Of a stretch of 7,251 nt of DNA, positions 1 to 7,177 are shown one piece after another (positions within the stretch are counted from its first letter, which is position 1; every line of letters starts with the position of its first letter). The notes beneath the pieces are model-generated. The model ran no database searches and was not told the DNA's origin. It saw only the letters and a list, made by a program, of their open reading frames with translations. Source of the DNA: Gammaproteobacteria bacterium (GTDB lineage Bacteria > Pseudomonadota > Gammaproteobacteria > UBA6429); contig QIKU01000285.1 in assembly GCA_003232015.1 (NCBI GenBank), forward strand, positions 1 through 7,251, given 5' to 3'. A program made the position numbers and the translations under genes.

Positions 1-570
1 GATGAAAAGCTCTATATCCTTCCATGTTTCGCTAGAGTTGTAGCACGTCTCTAATGTACGAATATCAAACCATTTTTTAAAGTAACTTTCGTATTCGCTT
101 ATAGAGCCACCAAAGGGTGGACCTTGTTCTAATTCAAAGTCAAATAATACACCTGATAGTTTTCCGCCAGGCACCAATAAATCACTAACCTTCTCTGCGT
201 ACGCTGGGCGTAATTCCGGAGAAATCGAAGAGAAAAATGTTTGTTCAATAATAAGATCATACTGCCCCTCATGCGTAAAAAAATCACCATGAATGGCATG
301 TTGTGGCGGAAACTCGGGGCAGCGCCCTATCAAGCTATCGAGAACCACTTCCACCACATCTATAACAAATACATTCCTGAAACCTTGTTCCAATAAATAC
401 TGCGCTTCATATGCATTGCCACACCCGGGTATAAGTATTTTCAGGTTCTGATTAATAAGTTGGTCAATGTATGCTTTTACTGGCGTTGAAATCTTTCCGG
501 TGTCCCAACCCGTTTCACCTTTTCCATATCGCTGTTCCCAATATTGTTTATTATTTTCTGCATTATTCAT
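1..570 (-). CDS. TPMT-family SAM-dependent methyltransferase (3' end cut by window edge)
   Basis: Reading from the ATG at 570-568, the frame stays open for 190 codons to the window edge. The protein looks like a small class I methyltransferase of the thiopurine S-methyltransferase (TPMT) superfamily. The N-terminus YWEQRYGKGETGWDTG (residues 10-25) has the aromatic/GWD pattern of that family. Motif I, LIPGCGNAYEA (46-56), and the acidic residue D71 after the second strand should bind S-adenosylmethionine. YDLIIEQTFF (104-113) fits motif IV, and GPPFGGSISEY (140-150) is a conserved block that I recall mainly from Bacteroidetes members. Relatives end shortly after an ELF-type motif. Here ELFI is the last thing visible, so only a few residues are probably missing. 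There is no signal peptide, so it should be cytoplasmic. Known TPMT relatives methylate thiols, and pseudomonad forms act on selenium or tellurium compounds; the substrate here is unknown. Only a weak GGA lies 8 nt before the start. It is separated from the upstream barrel gene by 169 bp, so it may have its own promoter. Confidence 0.85.
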   Translation of the reverse strand, partial: MNNAENNKQYWEQRYGKGETGWDTGKISTPVKAYIDQLINQNLKILIPGCGNAYEAQYLLEQGFRNVFVIDVVEVVLDSLIGRCPEFPPQHAIHGDFFTHEGQYDLIIEQTFFSSISPELRPAYAEKVSDLLVPGGKLSGVLFDFELEQGPPFGGSISEYESYFKKWFDIRTLETCYNSSETWKDIELFI

Positions 571-739
571 TTATCTATCCACTAGTTTTATATGAAGGAT
601 ATTTGATTTCTTAAAAGTCTAGTGCAATAAAGCGGAATTGATAACAGCCAAAAATTGAATAACTTTTATTCGTATTTTGAATAGCAAATGTAATCAAAGG
701 TATACGACTGGTAAATCCACCTATTACGCTCGTATTGGC
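571..739. other. Intergenic gap with weak dyad symmetry, possible promoter
   Basis: This gap separates the barrel gene from the TPMT-like gene on the same strand. Just past the barrel stop codon there is a 6-bp inverted repeat (atacga at 702-707, tcgtat at 730-735) around a second 3-bp pairing. It has no following T-run on the minus strand, so it is not a convincing intrinsic terminator. A TATAAA hexamer on the minus strand at 587-592 could be a -10 box, with a poor -35 (TTAAGA) 16 bp upstream. It would leave a leader of only about ten bases before the ATG at 570, so I rate it as doubtful. An imperfect direct repeat, aattgataac and aattgaataac, lies near 637-663. No small open reading frame with a ribosome site was found. 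Confidence 0.3.
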
Positions 740-2062
740 TTAAAACTCATAACGCACAGCAGCGTAAATGTTACTAGCCTTCTCGAATTGCGCATAAAAA
801 GTATGCTGGTCTTTACCATAAAAATAATTTATACCACTTTCCACTTTTAATGCATCAGTGACCTTATAGAAGGTAATTAATCGTGTATATCCATCCTCAT
901 CTGTAGGCGAGTAAAAATTAAAAATAGACAGGCTCAGGTTTTGTTGCAACAACAGCTTAGTTAAACTTAATGTGAATACCTGGCGATTTTTATCGTCGAG
1001 TATCGCATCCGCAGGCAAACTATTTACATACTCTGCGTAGTCCCGTTTGTGCTCGAGATAATATTGCACCGCACCTGTCAGCTCTACTGCTAGTTCTCGC
1101 TCATAACCCATTAAAAACCGGTATTCACTGTTACGACTCAATGCATCACCAGCCGCTGTGTCATCGCTTTGATACACGCCAACTTCTGCATTACCAATTC
1201 CACCCGCAACCGACCCACGGATACTTGCTCCCCATACCTCTAACGCTGGAAATGCTCCCTTGCCCGATACTGGATTCCTACCTGATGGACTTTTCCAGAA
1301 ACCATGGTAATAATACAAAGCTACTTCATTAGTACCAAATGAGCGGTAAATTCGTACCGACACTTCATCATCTGAAAAGGCGTTATTCGGTGTATCGACA
1401 ATTAATGGTTGATCTCTTCCTCTACTGGTATTGGTTTCGCGGTCAAAAAATGATATGCGTTTACCATCGACAAAACGGTCCGGGCCAAAGCTAGGCGTAT
1501 AAACAATATCAACATTGATAATGTCATGGAACATGGATATTTTAATGGCATCTGTTGGTGCTTTGAGATATTCCACATCACGTCCAATAAGAAACGCATT
1601 CCAGTCCTTGGCAAAAAGATCATTAATAAAGAGCAGATCGCCTGTTCCCCAGGTAAGTATTTGACGACCCAGTTTTATATCCATAAATTCCAGGGGGCTT
1701 AAAATCACATTCGCCTGTCTCAAATCTATCGTGCCTTCACCATTATCAATATCGATGCTATAAATATCCAGCACAGGATCGAAAACCAGATCCACCACCA
1801 GATTAAATGTGAGATCATTTACATATTTTTCGGCTTCCAGTTGTAATCGCACCTCACCAATACTGACATCTTTCTGATTTGGATCGTCGAAGACACGCGT
1901 ACCAAGACGCGTTTCTAAAAATCCGTTAATATCAAATAGTCCAGCATCTTTATCGCTATCCGCAATAGAAAGCGAAGAAATCAAGGTATTGAATAGTACT
2001 ATAAACAAAACATTGTGCAGGAGTGTCTTTCCAGCACTCCCTGTACTACGATGAATCAGCAT
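740..2062 (-). CDS. Putative outer-membrane beta-barrel protein, uncharacterised family
   Basis: This 440-residue protein starts with a signal peptide: positive residues up to K12, a hydrophobic stretch at about 14-33, and a likely signal peptidase I cut after SIA (residue 34). The mature part has many alternating polar/hydrophobic strands and ends in AAVRYEF. A terminal Phe preceded by alternating aromatic and hydrophobic residues is the classic BAM-recognised outer-membrane signal. A conserved-looking block, GRQILTWGTGDLLF (133-146), followed by NDLFAKDW and GRDVEYLKAP, resembles exporter-associated barrels in the DUF1302/alginate-export style, but I cannot assign a named family with confidence. 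It lies 14 nt after the LolA-like gene and completes an inner-membrane, periplasm and outer-membrane set. The 14 nt before the ATG (TTTAATAGTTATAA) carry no Shine-Dalgarno, so translation may be coupled to the upstream gene. Alternatively the true start could be a downstream TTG at codon 19, but that would cut into the signal peptide. It is probably a pore, channel or receptor for the exported material. Confidence 0.75.
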   Translation of the reverse strand: MLIHRSTGSAGKTLLHNVLFIVLFNTLISSLSIADSDKDAGLFDINGFLETRLGTRVFDDPNQKDVSIGEVRLQLEAEKYVNDLTFNLVVDLVFDPVLDIYSIDIDNGEGTIDLRQANVILSPLEFMDIKLGRQILTWGTGDLLFINDLFAKDWNAFLIGRDVEYLKAPTDAIKISMFHDIINVDIVYTPSFGPDRFVDGKRISFFDRETNTSRGRDQPLIVDTPNNAFSDDEVSVRIYRSFGTNEVALYYYHGFWKSPSGRNPVSGKGAFPALEVWGASIRGSVAGGIGNAEVGVYQSDDTAAGDALSRNSEYRFLMGYERELAVELTGAVQYYLEHKRDYAEYVNSLPADAILDDKNRQVFTLSLTKLLLQQNLSLSIFNFYSPTDEDGYTRLITFYKVTDALKVESGINYFYGKDQHTFYAQFEKASNIYAAVRYEF

Positions 2063-2076
2063 TTATAACTATTAAA

Positions 2077-2862
2077 TTAATTAAGATATTTCTTTGGCGC
2101 TTTACGTAAATATCGTTCAGAAAATATCTCAACAGGAATGTTTTTAAAGTATTCCACTTCAGAATAGCTTATAACAGTCATACCACCTGTCATTCTATCT
2201 TCCATCTTCGCCTTAATTACAGTTTCATACCCATCAATACTTTCTGTCTCTAGCGTTTTATAATGGCGGTAAATAAAATCATTTTTATGATAATCAATAT
2301 TCATTGGCAAAAATGTTTTCTTATCCACCCACATTTTATAGTGGGTGAATTCCACACTGTCCGGTTCTTTTGGGCGGCTGCTAACAATATAATATTGTTC
2401 AGTTTCCTCAATAAGTTTATGAATGTCTTCATTCAGGCCTCGTCCTGAAACATCTTCATAAAAGAATGTTGAGCCAACAAAGCTGGTGCGATCATCACTT
2501 GCTGAAATTCTCTTCACTAAGTCCAGAGCCGGAAGGTACAACCATCGATCATCTTCTTGGCCAATGTTTTTCCATGCCATAAACACCATTTTTTTTACAT
2601 CTGATGGTTTCTTAAAATAAATATAATATCGTTGCTTTCCACCATCGTCATCTATATTCAACCTAAGCGAGATAAATTCTCGGATACGTTGTCTACCTTG
2701 CTTATCAGTAATCTTCATAAGTGCTTTGGCACGTTGATCATGTCCCTGATAATAAAATGCCTGTAATGCTTTCTGCATAACATCGCCACCTTCAATAGCG
2801 AAACAAGACATACTCAACATTAAGAGCACCATTCCCGTTAAATAATTTAATAACTTCATCAT
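2077..2862 (-). CDS. Outer membrane lipoprotein-sorting (LolA-like) periplasmic protein
   Basis: This 261-residue protein belongs to the 'outer membrane lipoprotein-sorting protein' group (Pfam LolA_like, PF17131). The N-terminus is a signal peptide with a hydrophobic core MVLLMLSM and a likely cut after CFA (about residue 22). The cysteine at 20 is not in a good lipobox (S-M-S-C), so a soluble periplasmic protein is more likely than a lipoprotein. The diagnostic block is DDRWLYLPALDLVKRIS (104-120), followed by SFVGSTFFYEDVSGR (127-141). LolA-type folds are open half-barrels that hold acyl chains, so a lipid carrier role is plausible, but the ligand is unknown. Members of this group commonly sit next to MMPL/RND exporters, as here: it begins 13 nt after the exporter's stop. 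Two ATGs are in tandem. The AGGAG at 2870-2866 is only 3 nt from the first and 6 nt from the second (2859), so the second may be the true start (260 residues). Its length is typical for the family. Confidence 0.85.
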   Translation of the reverse strand: MMKLLNYLTGMVLLMLSMSCFAIEGGDVMQKALQAFYYQGHDQRAKALMKITDKQGRQRIREFISLRLNIDDDGGKQRYYIYFKKPSDVKKMVFMAWKNIGQEDDRWLYLPALDLVKRISASDDRTSFVGSTFFYEDVSGRGLNEDIHKLIEETEQYYIVSSRPKEPDSVEFTHYKMWVDKKTFLPMNIDYHKNDFIYRHYKTLETESIDGYETVIKAKMEDRMTGGMTVISYSEVEYFKNIPVEIFSERYLRKAPKKYLN

Positions 2863-2865
2863 AAG

Positions 2866-2870
2866 CTCCT
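2866..2870 (-). promoter_or_regulatory. Shine-Dalgarno of the LolA-like gene
   Basis: AGGAG on the minus strand. Its spacing of 6 nt favours the second of two tandem ATG codons (2859-2857) over the first (2862-2860, spacing 3). Confidence 0.65.
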
Positions 2871-2875
2871 ATGTG

Positions 2876-5251
2876 TCATGCATGAAATAATTGCTTTTCA
2901 AATAGATGAATAAGAGCCGGCAAAATCACCAGGGTAGCAATACCTGATAACACCAATATACTGGAAAGCAGGATGCCAACCATTTGGTAAGGTACCAATG
3001 GTGTAATTAATAATGGTAAGAAACCAATCCCCACAACAATCACATTTCGGGAAATAGCTCTTGCAGGCTCACCAAATGCAGCGGGCAATGTCTCATGCCA
3101 ACTGTAATATTTTTTGCGTAACTCTCGACTTCGAGTCACAAAATGAATGGCATAATCAACTGACAGTCCGATGCTAATAGCAGACAATATCGCCAGTGGG
3201 GTGTCTAGATTTCCCGTAATAAACCCAGCCGCACCATAGATAACAACAACAGAAAAACCAAGTGGAATCACAGCCAGTATGCCCCACATAATTGATCGAA
3301 ATAGTATTATCAAAGTCAGTAATATAATAATAAAAGAAACACTGAATGCCTTAACTACACCGACCGTAACACGATCTTGCCAGATAACATTAATATGAGT
3401 CATTCCAAACCACTCACGCTTAAAGTTTACTGGTGGCGGGTTGTTTATAAAGTAATCGTTAACCAGATTTTCGACAACTATCATGTCTTGATTATCGCCA
3501 CTCTTGAGCTGAAACCAAATATTAGCTTCCCGGTAATCGGGAGTTACATAATGCCAAAGATCGTCTGGCCGATGGCTGTTTTGAAAAGTTAATAAAGTTT
3601 GTGCTACTGCTTCTTTGCTATCTGGAATACGGTAGTATTTTTCATCTCCACTAAATAACTCACGGTGAACGATCTTAACAATCTCAGTCATTGCAATGGT
3701 TTTACCAATCACACCTTTCTGGTTAACATGGCTTTGCAATCTATCAATGTACCTCAGCACCTCAGGATCCTTGAATATCTGTTCTTCATCTGCCCTCAGT
3801 GACAGATAAGCCATATAACTACCGGCAAAATTCTCATTAAGCACCTTATCGGCCTGACGGATTTCGTGATCAGTATCAAACCACTTCATCGGGTTGTCGT
3901 TAGGAACGAGCTTCATCGCACCAAAGAAAAATATCACACTAACAACAAACATCATTAGGACGATAGGGATTGCGCTTCTCGTGGCAAAGAAACCCACTTT
4001 TGGTAACAAACGGGCAAGATAGGATCCACTGCCAGAAAGATGTGTTTGTTGACTACCAAAATTGGCAAACTTTTTTTCTGGCATAAGTGCGATGTAGGCA
4101 GGTATCAACGTTATAGTCAGTACCCAGGCCACTATAACCCCGACACAAACAAACGTACCTAATACTTGTAGCGGCGGCAACGGAATTAAATTCAGTGCTG
4201 CAAAACCAATCGCTGTAGTAATCGTAGTCAGTAACATCGGCTTTGATAGTTCGCTCATCACAGACCGGATCGTCTGTTTTCTATCTTTATACTGAGGATA
4301 ACGATCGTAAAATTCTGACAATATATGGATGCCATCTAGTACAGCGATGGGCATAATAAAAATTGGCACCATAGAAGTGAGAACATGAACTGGATTACCG
4401 AAAATTATCATTAATCCCATGGCAATCATGACTGAAAGCATAGCGACAATCATCGGCGCATATACCAAAGTAACATTTCTGAAAAAATACCAGAGCAAGC
4501 CAAAAATTAACATCATAGCCAATGGCGTGGTAACAGCCATTTGCACAAACATTTCGACACCAAAAGTATCTTGCGCAGTCGCCATACCAGTTATAAAAAA
4601 GGAATCATCACCATCAAAACTCGCGTATTTTTCCTTCAACAGGCCAGAAATTTTGTAACTAATATCTTTTGACGTTAGCGGGATATAGAGTGCTAATGAC
4701 TGATTATCCGTTGATGTTAGACTTCCGCGGAGTATGGGTTGGCTATTTGCTTTTTCTCTAACCTCAAGCGCCTGAATATCATTAACTGGTGCCTTTGGCA
4801 TTAACCAGTTAAATGTAACAGTACCTGGGCCGCCCTGTGCAATATTATCTACGGTTGATGGAGCAATAATTTCAACAGCAACTACACCTTCGATATTACC
4901 TTTCTCATCATTCCACTGTAGCTCTTTTGCATAGTTAACAAGTTCGTAAATATTGTTAAGTGTTTTCTTGTTGAATACGCCATTAGCATGAGTATTGTTA
5001 GTAACACCCACCACCATGAGATCATAAATTGTAAATTTTTTCTTTTGCTCACGATGAGTAACACGCACTGGATTATCATAAAGCAGCATGCTTTCTGGAT
5101 CCGTGTCTACGGACAAAGGAGACAATATGCTGGTAAGTTGTCCGGTAAGTGTAGGTATCGCCACTAGCGTGAGAATGACCAGCATAAAAAATACCGGCAG
5201 CCCTATAAAGAACTTTGGCGACTTAAGGGCCTGATTTGACATTTGATTCAT
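2876..5251 (-). CDS. RND-superfamily (MMPL/COG1033-type) exporter
   Basis: This 791-residue inner-membrane protein has two homologous halves and about 12 transmembrane helices. Helix 1 is at about 14-36, followed by a large periplasmic loop to about 230. Helices 2-6 fall between about 235 and 390. Helix 7 is at about 423-446, then comes a second large loop to about 630, and helices 8-12 lie between 631 and 786. Each half keeps the charged motif expected of proton-coupled RND transporters: AVLDGIHILSEF with D306 in the first and GLSVDYAIHF with D699 in the second. The block after helix 7 (LVPNDNPMKWF, then a conserved DHEIRQAD region) matches COG1033 'predicted exporters', relatives of MMPL and hopanoid transporter HpnN. 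It is shorter than the roughly 1000-residue HAE drug pumps, and no membrane-fusion or TolC-like gene is nearby. Its partners are instead a LolA-like protein and an outer-membrane barrel. The start is ATG 5251 with GGAG 7 nt upstream. The cargo is probably lipid-like but is not identifiable here. Confidence 0.9.
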   Translation of the reverse strand: MNQMSNQALKSPKFFIGLPVFFMLVILTLVAIPTLTGQLTSILSPLSVDTDPESMLLYDNPVRVTHREQKKKFTIYDLMVVGVTNNTHANGVFNKKTLNNIYELVNYAKELQWNDEKGNIEGVVAVEIIAPSTVDNIAQGGPGTVTFNWLMPKAPVNDIQALEVREKANSQPILRGSLTSTDNQSLALYIPLTSKDISYKISGLLKEKYASFDGDDSFFITGMATAQDTFGVEMFVQMAVTTPLAMMLIFGLLWYFFRNVTLVYAPMIVAMLSVMIAMGLMIIFGNPVHVLTSMVPIFIMPIAVLDGIHILSEFYDRYPQYKDRKQTIRSVMSELSKPMLLTTITTAIGFAALNLIPLPPLQVLGTFVCVGVIVAWVLTITLIPAYIALMPEKKFANFGSQQTHLSGSGSYLARLLPKVGFFATRSAIPIVLMMFVVSVIFFFGAMKLVPNDNPMKWFDTDHEIRQADKVLNENFAGSYMAYLSLRADEEQIFKDPEVLRYIDRLQSHVNQKGVIGKTIAMTEIVKIVHRELFSGDEKYYRIPDSKEAVAQTLLTFQNSHRPDDLWHYVTPDYREANIWFQLKSGDNQDMIVVENLVNDYFINNPPPVNFKREWFGMTHINVIWQDRVTVGVVKAFSVSFIIILLTLIILFRSIMWGILAVIPLGFSVVVIYGAAGFITGNLDTPLAILSAISIGLSVDYAIHFVTRSRELRKKYYSWHETLPAAFGEPARAISRNVIVVGIGFLPLLITPLVPYQMVGILLSSILVLSGIATLVILPALIHLFEKQLFHA

Positions 5252-5258
5252 GGTCTAT

Positions 5259-5262
5259 CTCC
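5259..5262 (-). promoter_or_regulatory. Shine-Dalgarno of the RND exporter gene
   Basis: GGAG on the minus strand, 7 nt before ATG 5251-5249. It supports this start over the internal Met at residue 4. The 57-bp gap (5252-5308) between the methyltransferase stop and this gene shows no convincing hairpin plus T-run, so read-through from the upstream pair is possible. Confidence 0.65.
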
Positions 5263-5308
5263 AAATAACAGTTTTAGGTTTGATTTGTTTTTATTTGAGG
5301 AGAACTAT

Positions 5309-6160
5309 TCATGGGTTACGTGCTGTAACAAGCCATGTAGCAGCGCCTAATTTCACGCCCTGGTTTGTCTGGTATGATTTGAGAGTAATCCGCAGATCTG
5401 CGGCAAAACGCGTTCGCGTGTTAGCATCAATTTCGGGGTTGTCTAACACCGTCCCGGCTGGTCCAATATGTGTCAAAAAGATCTGCGCTTCGTCCAGATT
5501 TTTACCAATATTCATTTCCGTATTAAATGGTTCAATCGCAATATCGGAAAAACCTGCTTTGGTCAGAATGTTGACCACTCGATTCGTATCACCAAACGAG
5601 AACCCACCCGGTGCCTCTGGCTCTGGTGCTGGTGGCGGCAACTTTACATATCTACCCACAATTTCAAGTGGAAGACTAATCCATTCAATAGCTTTAACTG
5701 GCTGCCAACAAACGAATGCCATGCGTCCGCCAGCCACCAACGAGTAACGAATATTTTTGAACGCTGCAATGGGGTTATCAAAAAACATGACACCAAAACG
5801 TGAAAAAACCACATCAAAAACATTTTTCTCGAAATTATACGTTTGTGCATCAACGCATTTAAAATTAATATTGTGTCGTTTTTTAAGTGCAGAGCTTTCC
5901 TTTGCAGACGCAACAATCATCCTGGATATATCAACCCCTAACGTATGTCCTTTTGGGCCAACCCGTTTAGATATCTCAAAAGTAGTGTCACCACAACCAC
6001 AGCCTATATCTAATACTCGTTCACCATCAGTCAGCGCCAACACATTCATTGCTTTTCTACCGAAAGGCGACATACCAACCTCAATGATGTCCTTATAACT
6101 AACCCACATTCGGCCGCCAGTATCATTCCAGAAATCATTCATACCACTATTCGCAACCAT
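5309..6160 (-). CDS. Class I SAM-dependent methyltransferase
   Basis: Read from the ATG at 6160, this is a 283-residue Rossmann-fold methyltransferase of the broad UbiE/Methyltransf_11/25 type. Motif I is VLDIGCGCGDTTF (about 49-61), followed by the SAM-ribose acidic residue in GVDIS (D77), the CVDAQ adenine-contact motif (about 103-107) and FDVVFSRFGVMFFDNP (about 115-130) as motif IV. A proline-rich linker LPPPAPEPEAPGG (about 174-186) precedes the FSFGDTNRVVNILTKAGF block, a pattern shared by a subgroup of these enzymes. There is no signal peptide or membrane segment, so it is cytoplasmic. The substrate cannot be read from the sequence. Three starts are possible. A TTG at 6172 would overlap the upstream stop by 4 nt (TTGA) and add four residues. 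The ATG at 6160 leaves 8 nt after that stop. The ATG at 6142 lies just before the conserved MNDFW region. I chose 6160, with GAG 7 nt upstream, but ribosome sites are weak for all three. The close packing implies co-expression with the sulfurtransferase. Confidence 0.85.
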   Translation of the reverse strand: MVANSGMNDFWNDTGGRMWVSYKDIIEVGMSPFGRKAMNVLALTDGERVLDIGCGCGDTTFEISKRVGPKGHTLGVDISRMIVASAKESSALKKRHNINFKCVDAQTYNFEKNVFDVVFSRFGVMFFDNPIAAFKNIRYSLVAGGRMAFVCWQPVKAIEWISLPLEIVGRYVKLPPPAPEPEAPGGFSFGDTNRVVNILTKAGFSDIAIEPFNTEMNIGKNLDEAQIFLTHIGPAGTVLDNPEIDANTRTRFAADLRITLKSYQTNQGVKLGAATWLVTARNP

Positions 6161-6168
6161 GCAGTTTC

Positions 6169-7071
6169 TCAACCTGCTTCCATCGGTAAAGACGCATCAT
6201 TTCCCCATTCGAGCATAGATCCGTCATACACAGTAACGTTGTCATACCCAAGCAAGGTAAGGGCAAAAGCATTGTTTGACGAAGCAATACCACCACCACA
6301 ATAATTAATAATGCGCCTGGCATAACCCACACCTACCTCATCAAATTTTTTCTGCAATCGATCTGACGGTAGATAACATCCCGTTAAAGGATCATGAAGT
6401 GAAACAAAAGAGACATTCACGCTACCAACAATTCGACCTTTACGCCCAAAAACGATATCACTTTCTCCTTTATGTAACTGTGATGGAAGTGCATTGATAA
6501 TGCGCACACCATCATCATCAATAGATGCTAATACCAAATCTTTTCCGACAAAAGTTCCTGGGCGATAATGTGCAGTAAACGTGCCAGGAGAATATTCGCA
6601 GGCCTGATCTGAAACAGGACGACCTTCTTTCATCCACTTATTCCAACCACCATTTAGAATTACAGCGTTATCAAAGCCATAAGCACGCAACATCCACCAA
6701 ACACGTGCCGACCAATTCGGTTCAGTGGAGCTATAAAGCACAACCCTGGTCTTATCACTAATACCATAGCGACTCATTACTTCAATGAATTGTTTCTCGG
6801 GTGGTAACATCAGCGGAAAATTAGATGAAGCGTCAGACAACTCACCGGGAATATCGATAAACCCGGAACCCACTATATGACTCAGTTCAAATAATGCGCG
6901 ACCGCTTAGATAAGCAAAGGGAAATTTCTTGCTTTTTTCTAAATCAAAATTTGGCTGTAAATTTACACCACAATCATAAACTCGTAAATCTGTATCATTC
7001 AGATGTTGTTCCAACCAATCAGTTTCAACCAGATAGTCATTGTTCTGGTAATGATTTGTTCTTGCCAGCAA
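6169..7071 (-). CDS. Two-domain rhodanese-type sulfurtransferase
   Basis: This 300-residue protein has tandem rhodanese domains, the layout of thiosulfate and 3-mercaptopyruvate sulfurtransferases. The N-terminal domain (about 11-150) is the non-catalytic copy: VVLYSSTEPNWSARVWWML (110-128) has no active-site cysteine, and LNGGWNKW (139-146) closes the domain. The C-terminal domain (about 175-295) has the catalytic loop with C258 in NYCGGGIASS, then YDGSMLEWG (282-290). The loop CGGGIAS is uncharged. This resembles the CGSGVT loop of mercaptopyruvate sulfurtransferases (SseA type) more than the CRKGVT loop of true rhodaneses, so transfer from an organic sulfur donor is a reasonable guess. It would carry a persulfide on C258. 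No signal peptide is seen, so it is cytoplasmic. The start is TTG at 7071-7069: AGGAG lies 9 nt upstream, an in-frame stop lies at 7095-7093, and no in-frame ATG occurs until residue 88. The gene ends against or overlapping the methyltransferase start. Confidence 0.88.
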   Translation of the reverse strand: MLARTNHYQNNDYLVETDWLEQHLNDTDLRVYDCGVNLQPNFDLEKSKKFPFAYLSGRALFELSHIVGSGFIDIPGELSDASSNFPLMLPPEKQFIEVMSRYGISDKTRVVLYSSTEPNWSARVWWMLRAYGFDNAVILNGGWNKWMKEGRPVSDQACEYSPGTFTAHYRPGTFVGKDLVLASIDDDGVRIINALPSQLHKGESDIVFGRKGRIVGSVNVSFVSLHDPLTGCYLPSDRLQKKFDEVGVGYARRIINYCGGGIASSNNAFALTLLGYDNVTVYDGSMLEWGNDASLPMEAG

Positions 7072-7080
7072 AGTAGCTTG

Positions 7081-7085
7081 CTCCT
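7081..7085 (-). promoter_or_regulatory. Shine-Dalgarno fixing the TTG start of the sulfurtransferase
   Basis: AGGAG (within ACAGGAG) on the minus strand, 9 nt before TTG 7071-7069. With an in-frame TAA at 7095-7093 upstream and no early ATG downstream, it makes the TTG start well supported. Confidence 0.75.
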
Positions 7086-7149
7086 GTGTTGCTTATTAAA
7101 AGTAAATACTGAATTTACTTGATAAACATACTAGAGCATCGAACAAGCC

Positions 7150-7177
7150 TTTATAATGACCCAATCAAGAATATCAT
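7150..7177 (-). promoter_or_regulatory. Possible promoter for the sulfurtransferase operon
   Basis: On the minus strand, -35 candidate ATGATA (7177-7172, 4 of 6 to consensus) and -10 candidate TATAAA (7155-7150, 5 of 6) are 16 bp apart. They would give a leader of about 70 nt before the TTG start. The -35 lies inside one arm of the inverted repeat at 7172-7202, so a bound regulator could block it. The match is modest, and AT-rich DNA yields such matches by chance. The plus strand reads a perfect TATAAT at 7152-7157 in the same place but without a -35. Confidence 0.35.

Noticed and set aside
702..735. Hairpin after the barrel gene as an intrinsic terminator
   Set aside because: The stem is only 6 bp with a long, poorly paired loop, and no T-run follows on the minus strand.
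1402..1623. Minus-strand 73-codon frame inside the barrel gene
   Set aside because: It is a shifted-frame shadow of a full-length gene with a signal peptide and a proper C-terminal Phe.
1891..1914. Two acgcgt hexamers close together in the barrel gene
   Set aside because: They encode a repeated Thr-Arg pair in ETRLGTRV and sit within coding sequence, with no sign of a regulatory role.
2797..2805. Cysteine in the LolA-like signal peptide as a lipoprotein site
   Set aside because: The residues before it (S-M-S) do not fit a lipobox, and the following CFA gives a normal signal peptidase I site.
4882..5079. Minus-strand 65-codon frame inside the exporter gene
   Set aside because: It overlaps the exporter in another frame, and its hydrophobic residues are a by-product of the AT-rich sequence.
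5250..5747. Plus-strand open frame of 165 codons opposite the methyltransferase
   Set aside because: It lies antisense to a gene with clear SAM-binding motifs, covers the intergenic gap, has no recognisable domain and has low-complexity stretches such as GSGAGGG that mirror the proline-rich linker on the other strand.
5468..6098. Other open frames of about 90-113 codons on both strands across the methyltransferase
   Set aside because: All overlap the methyltransferase in other frames, lack ribosome sites and show no family features.
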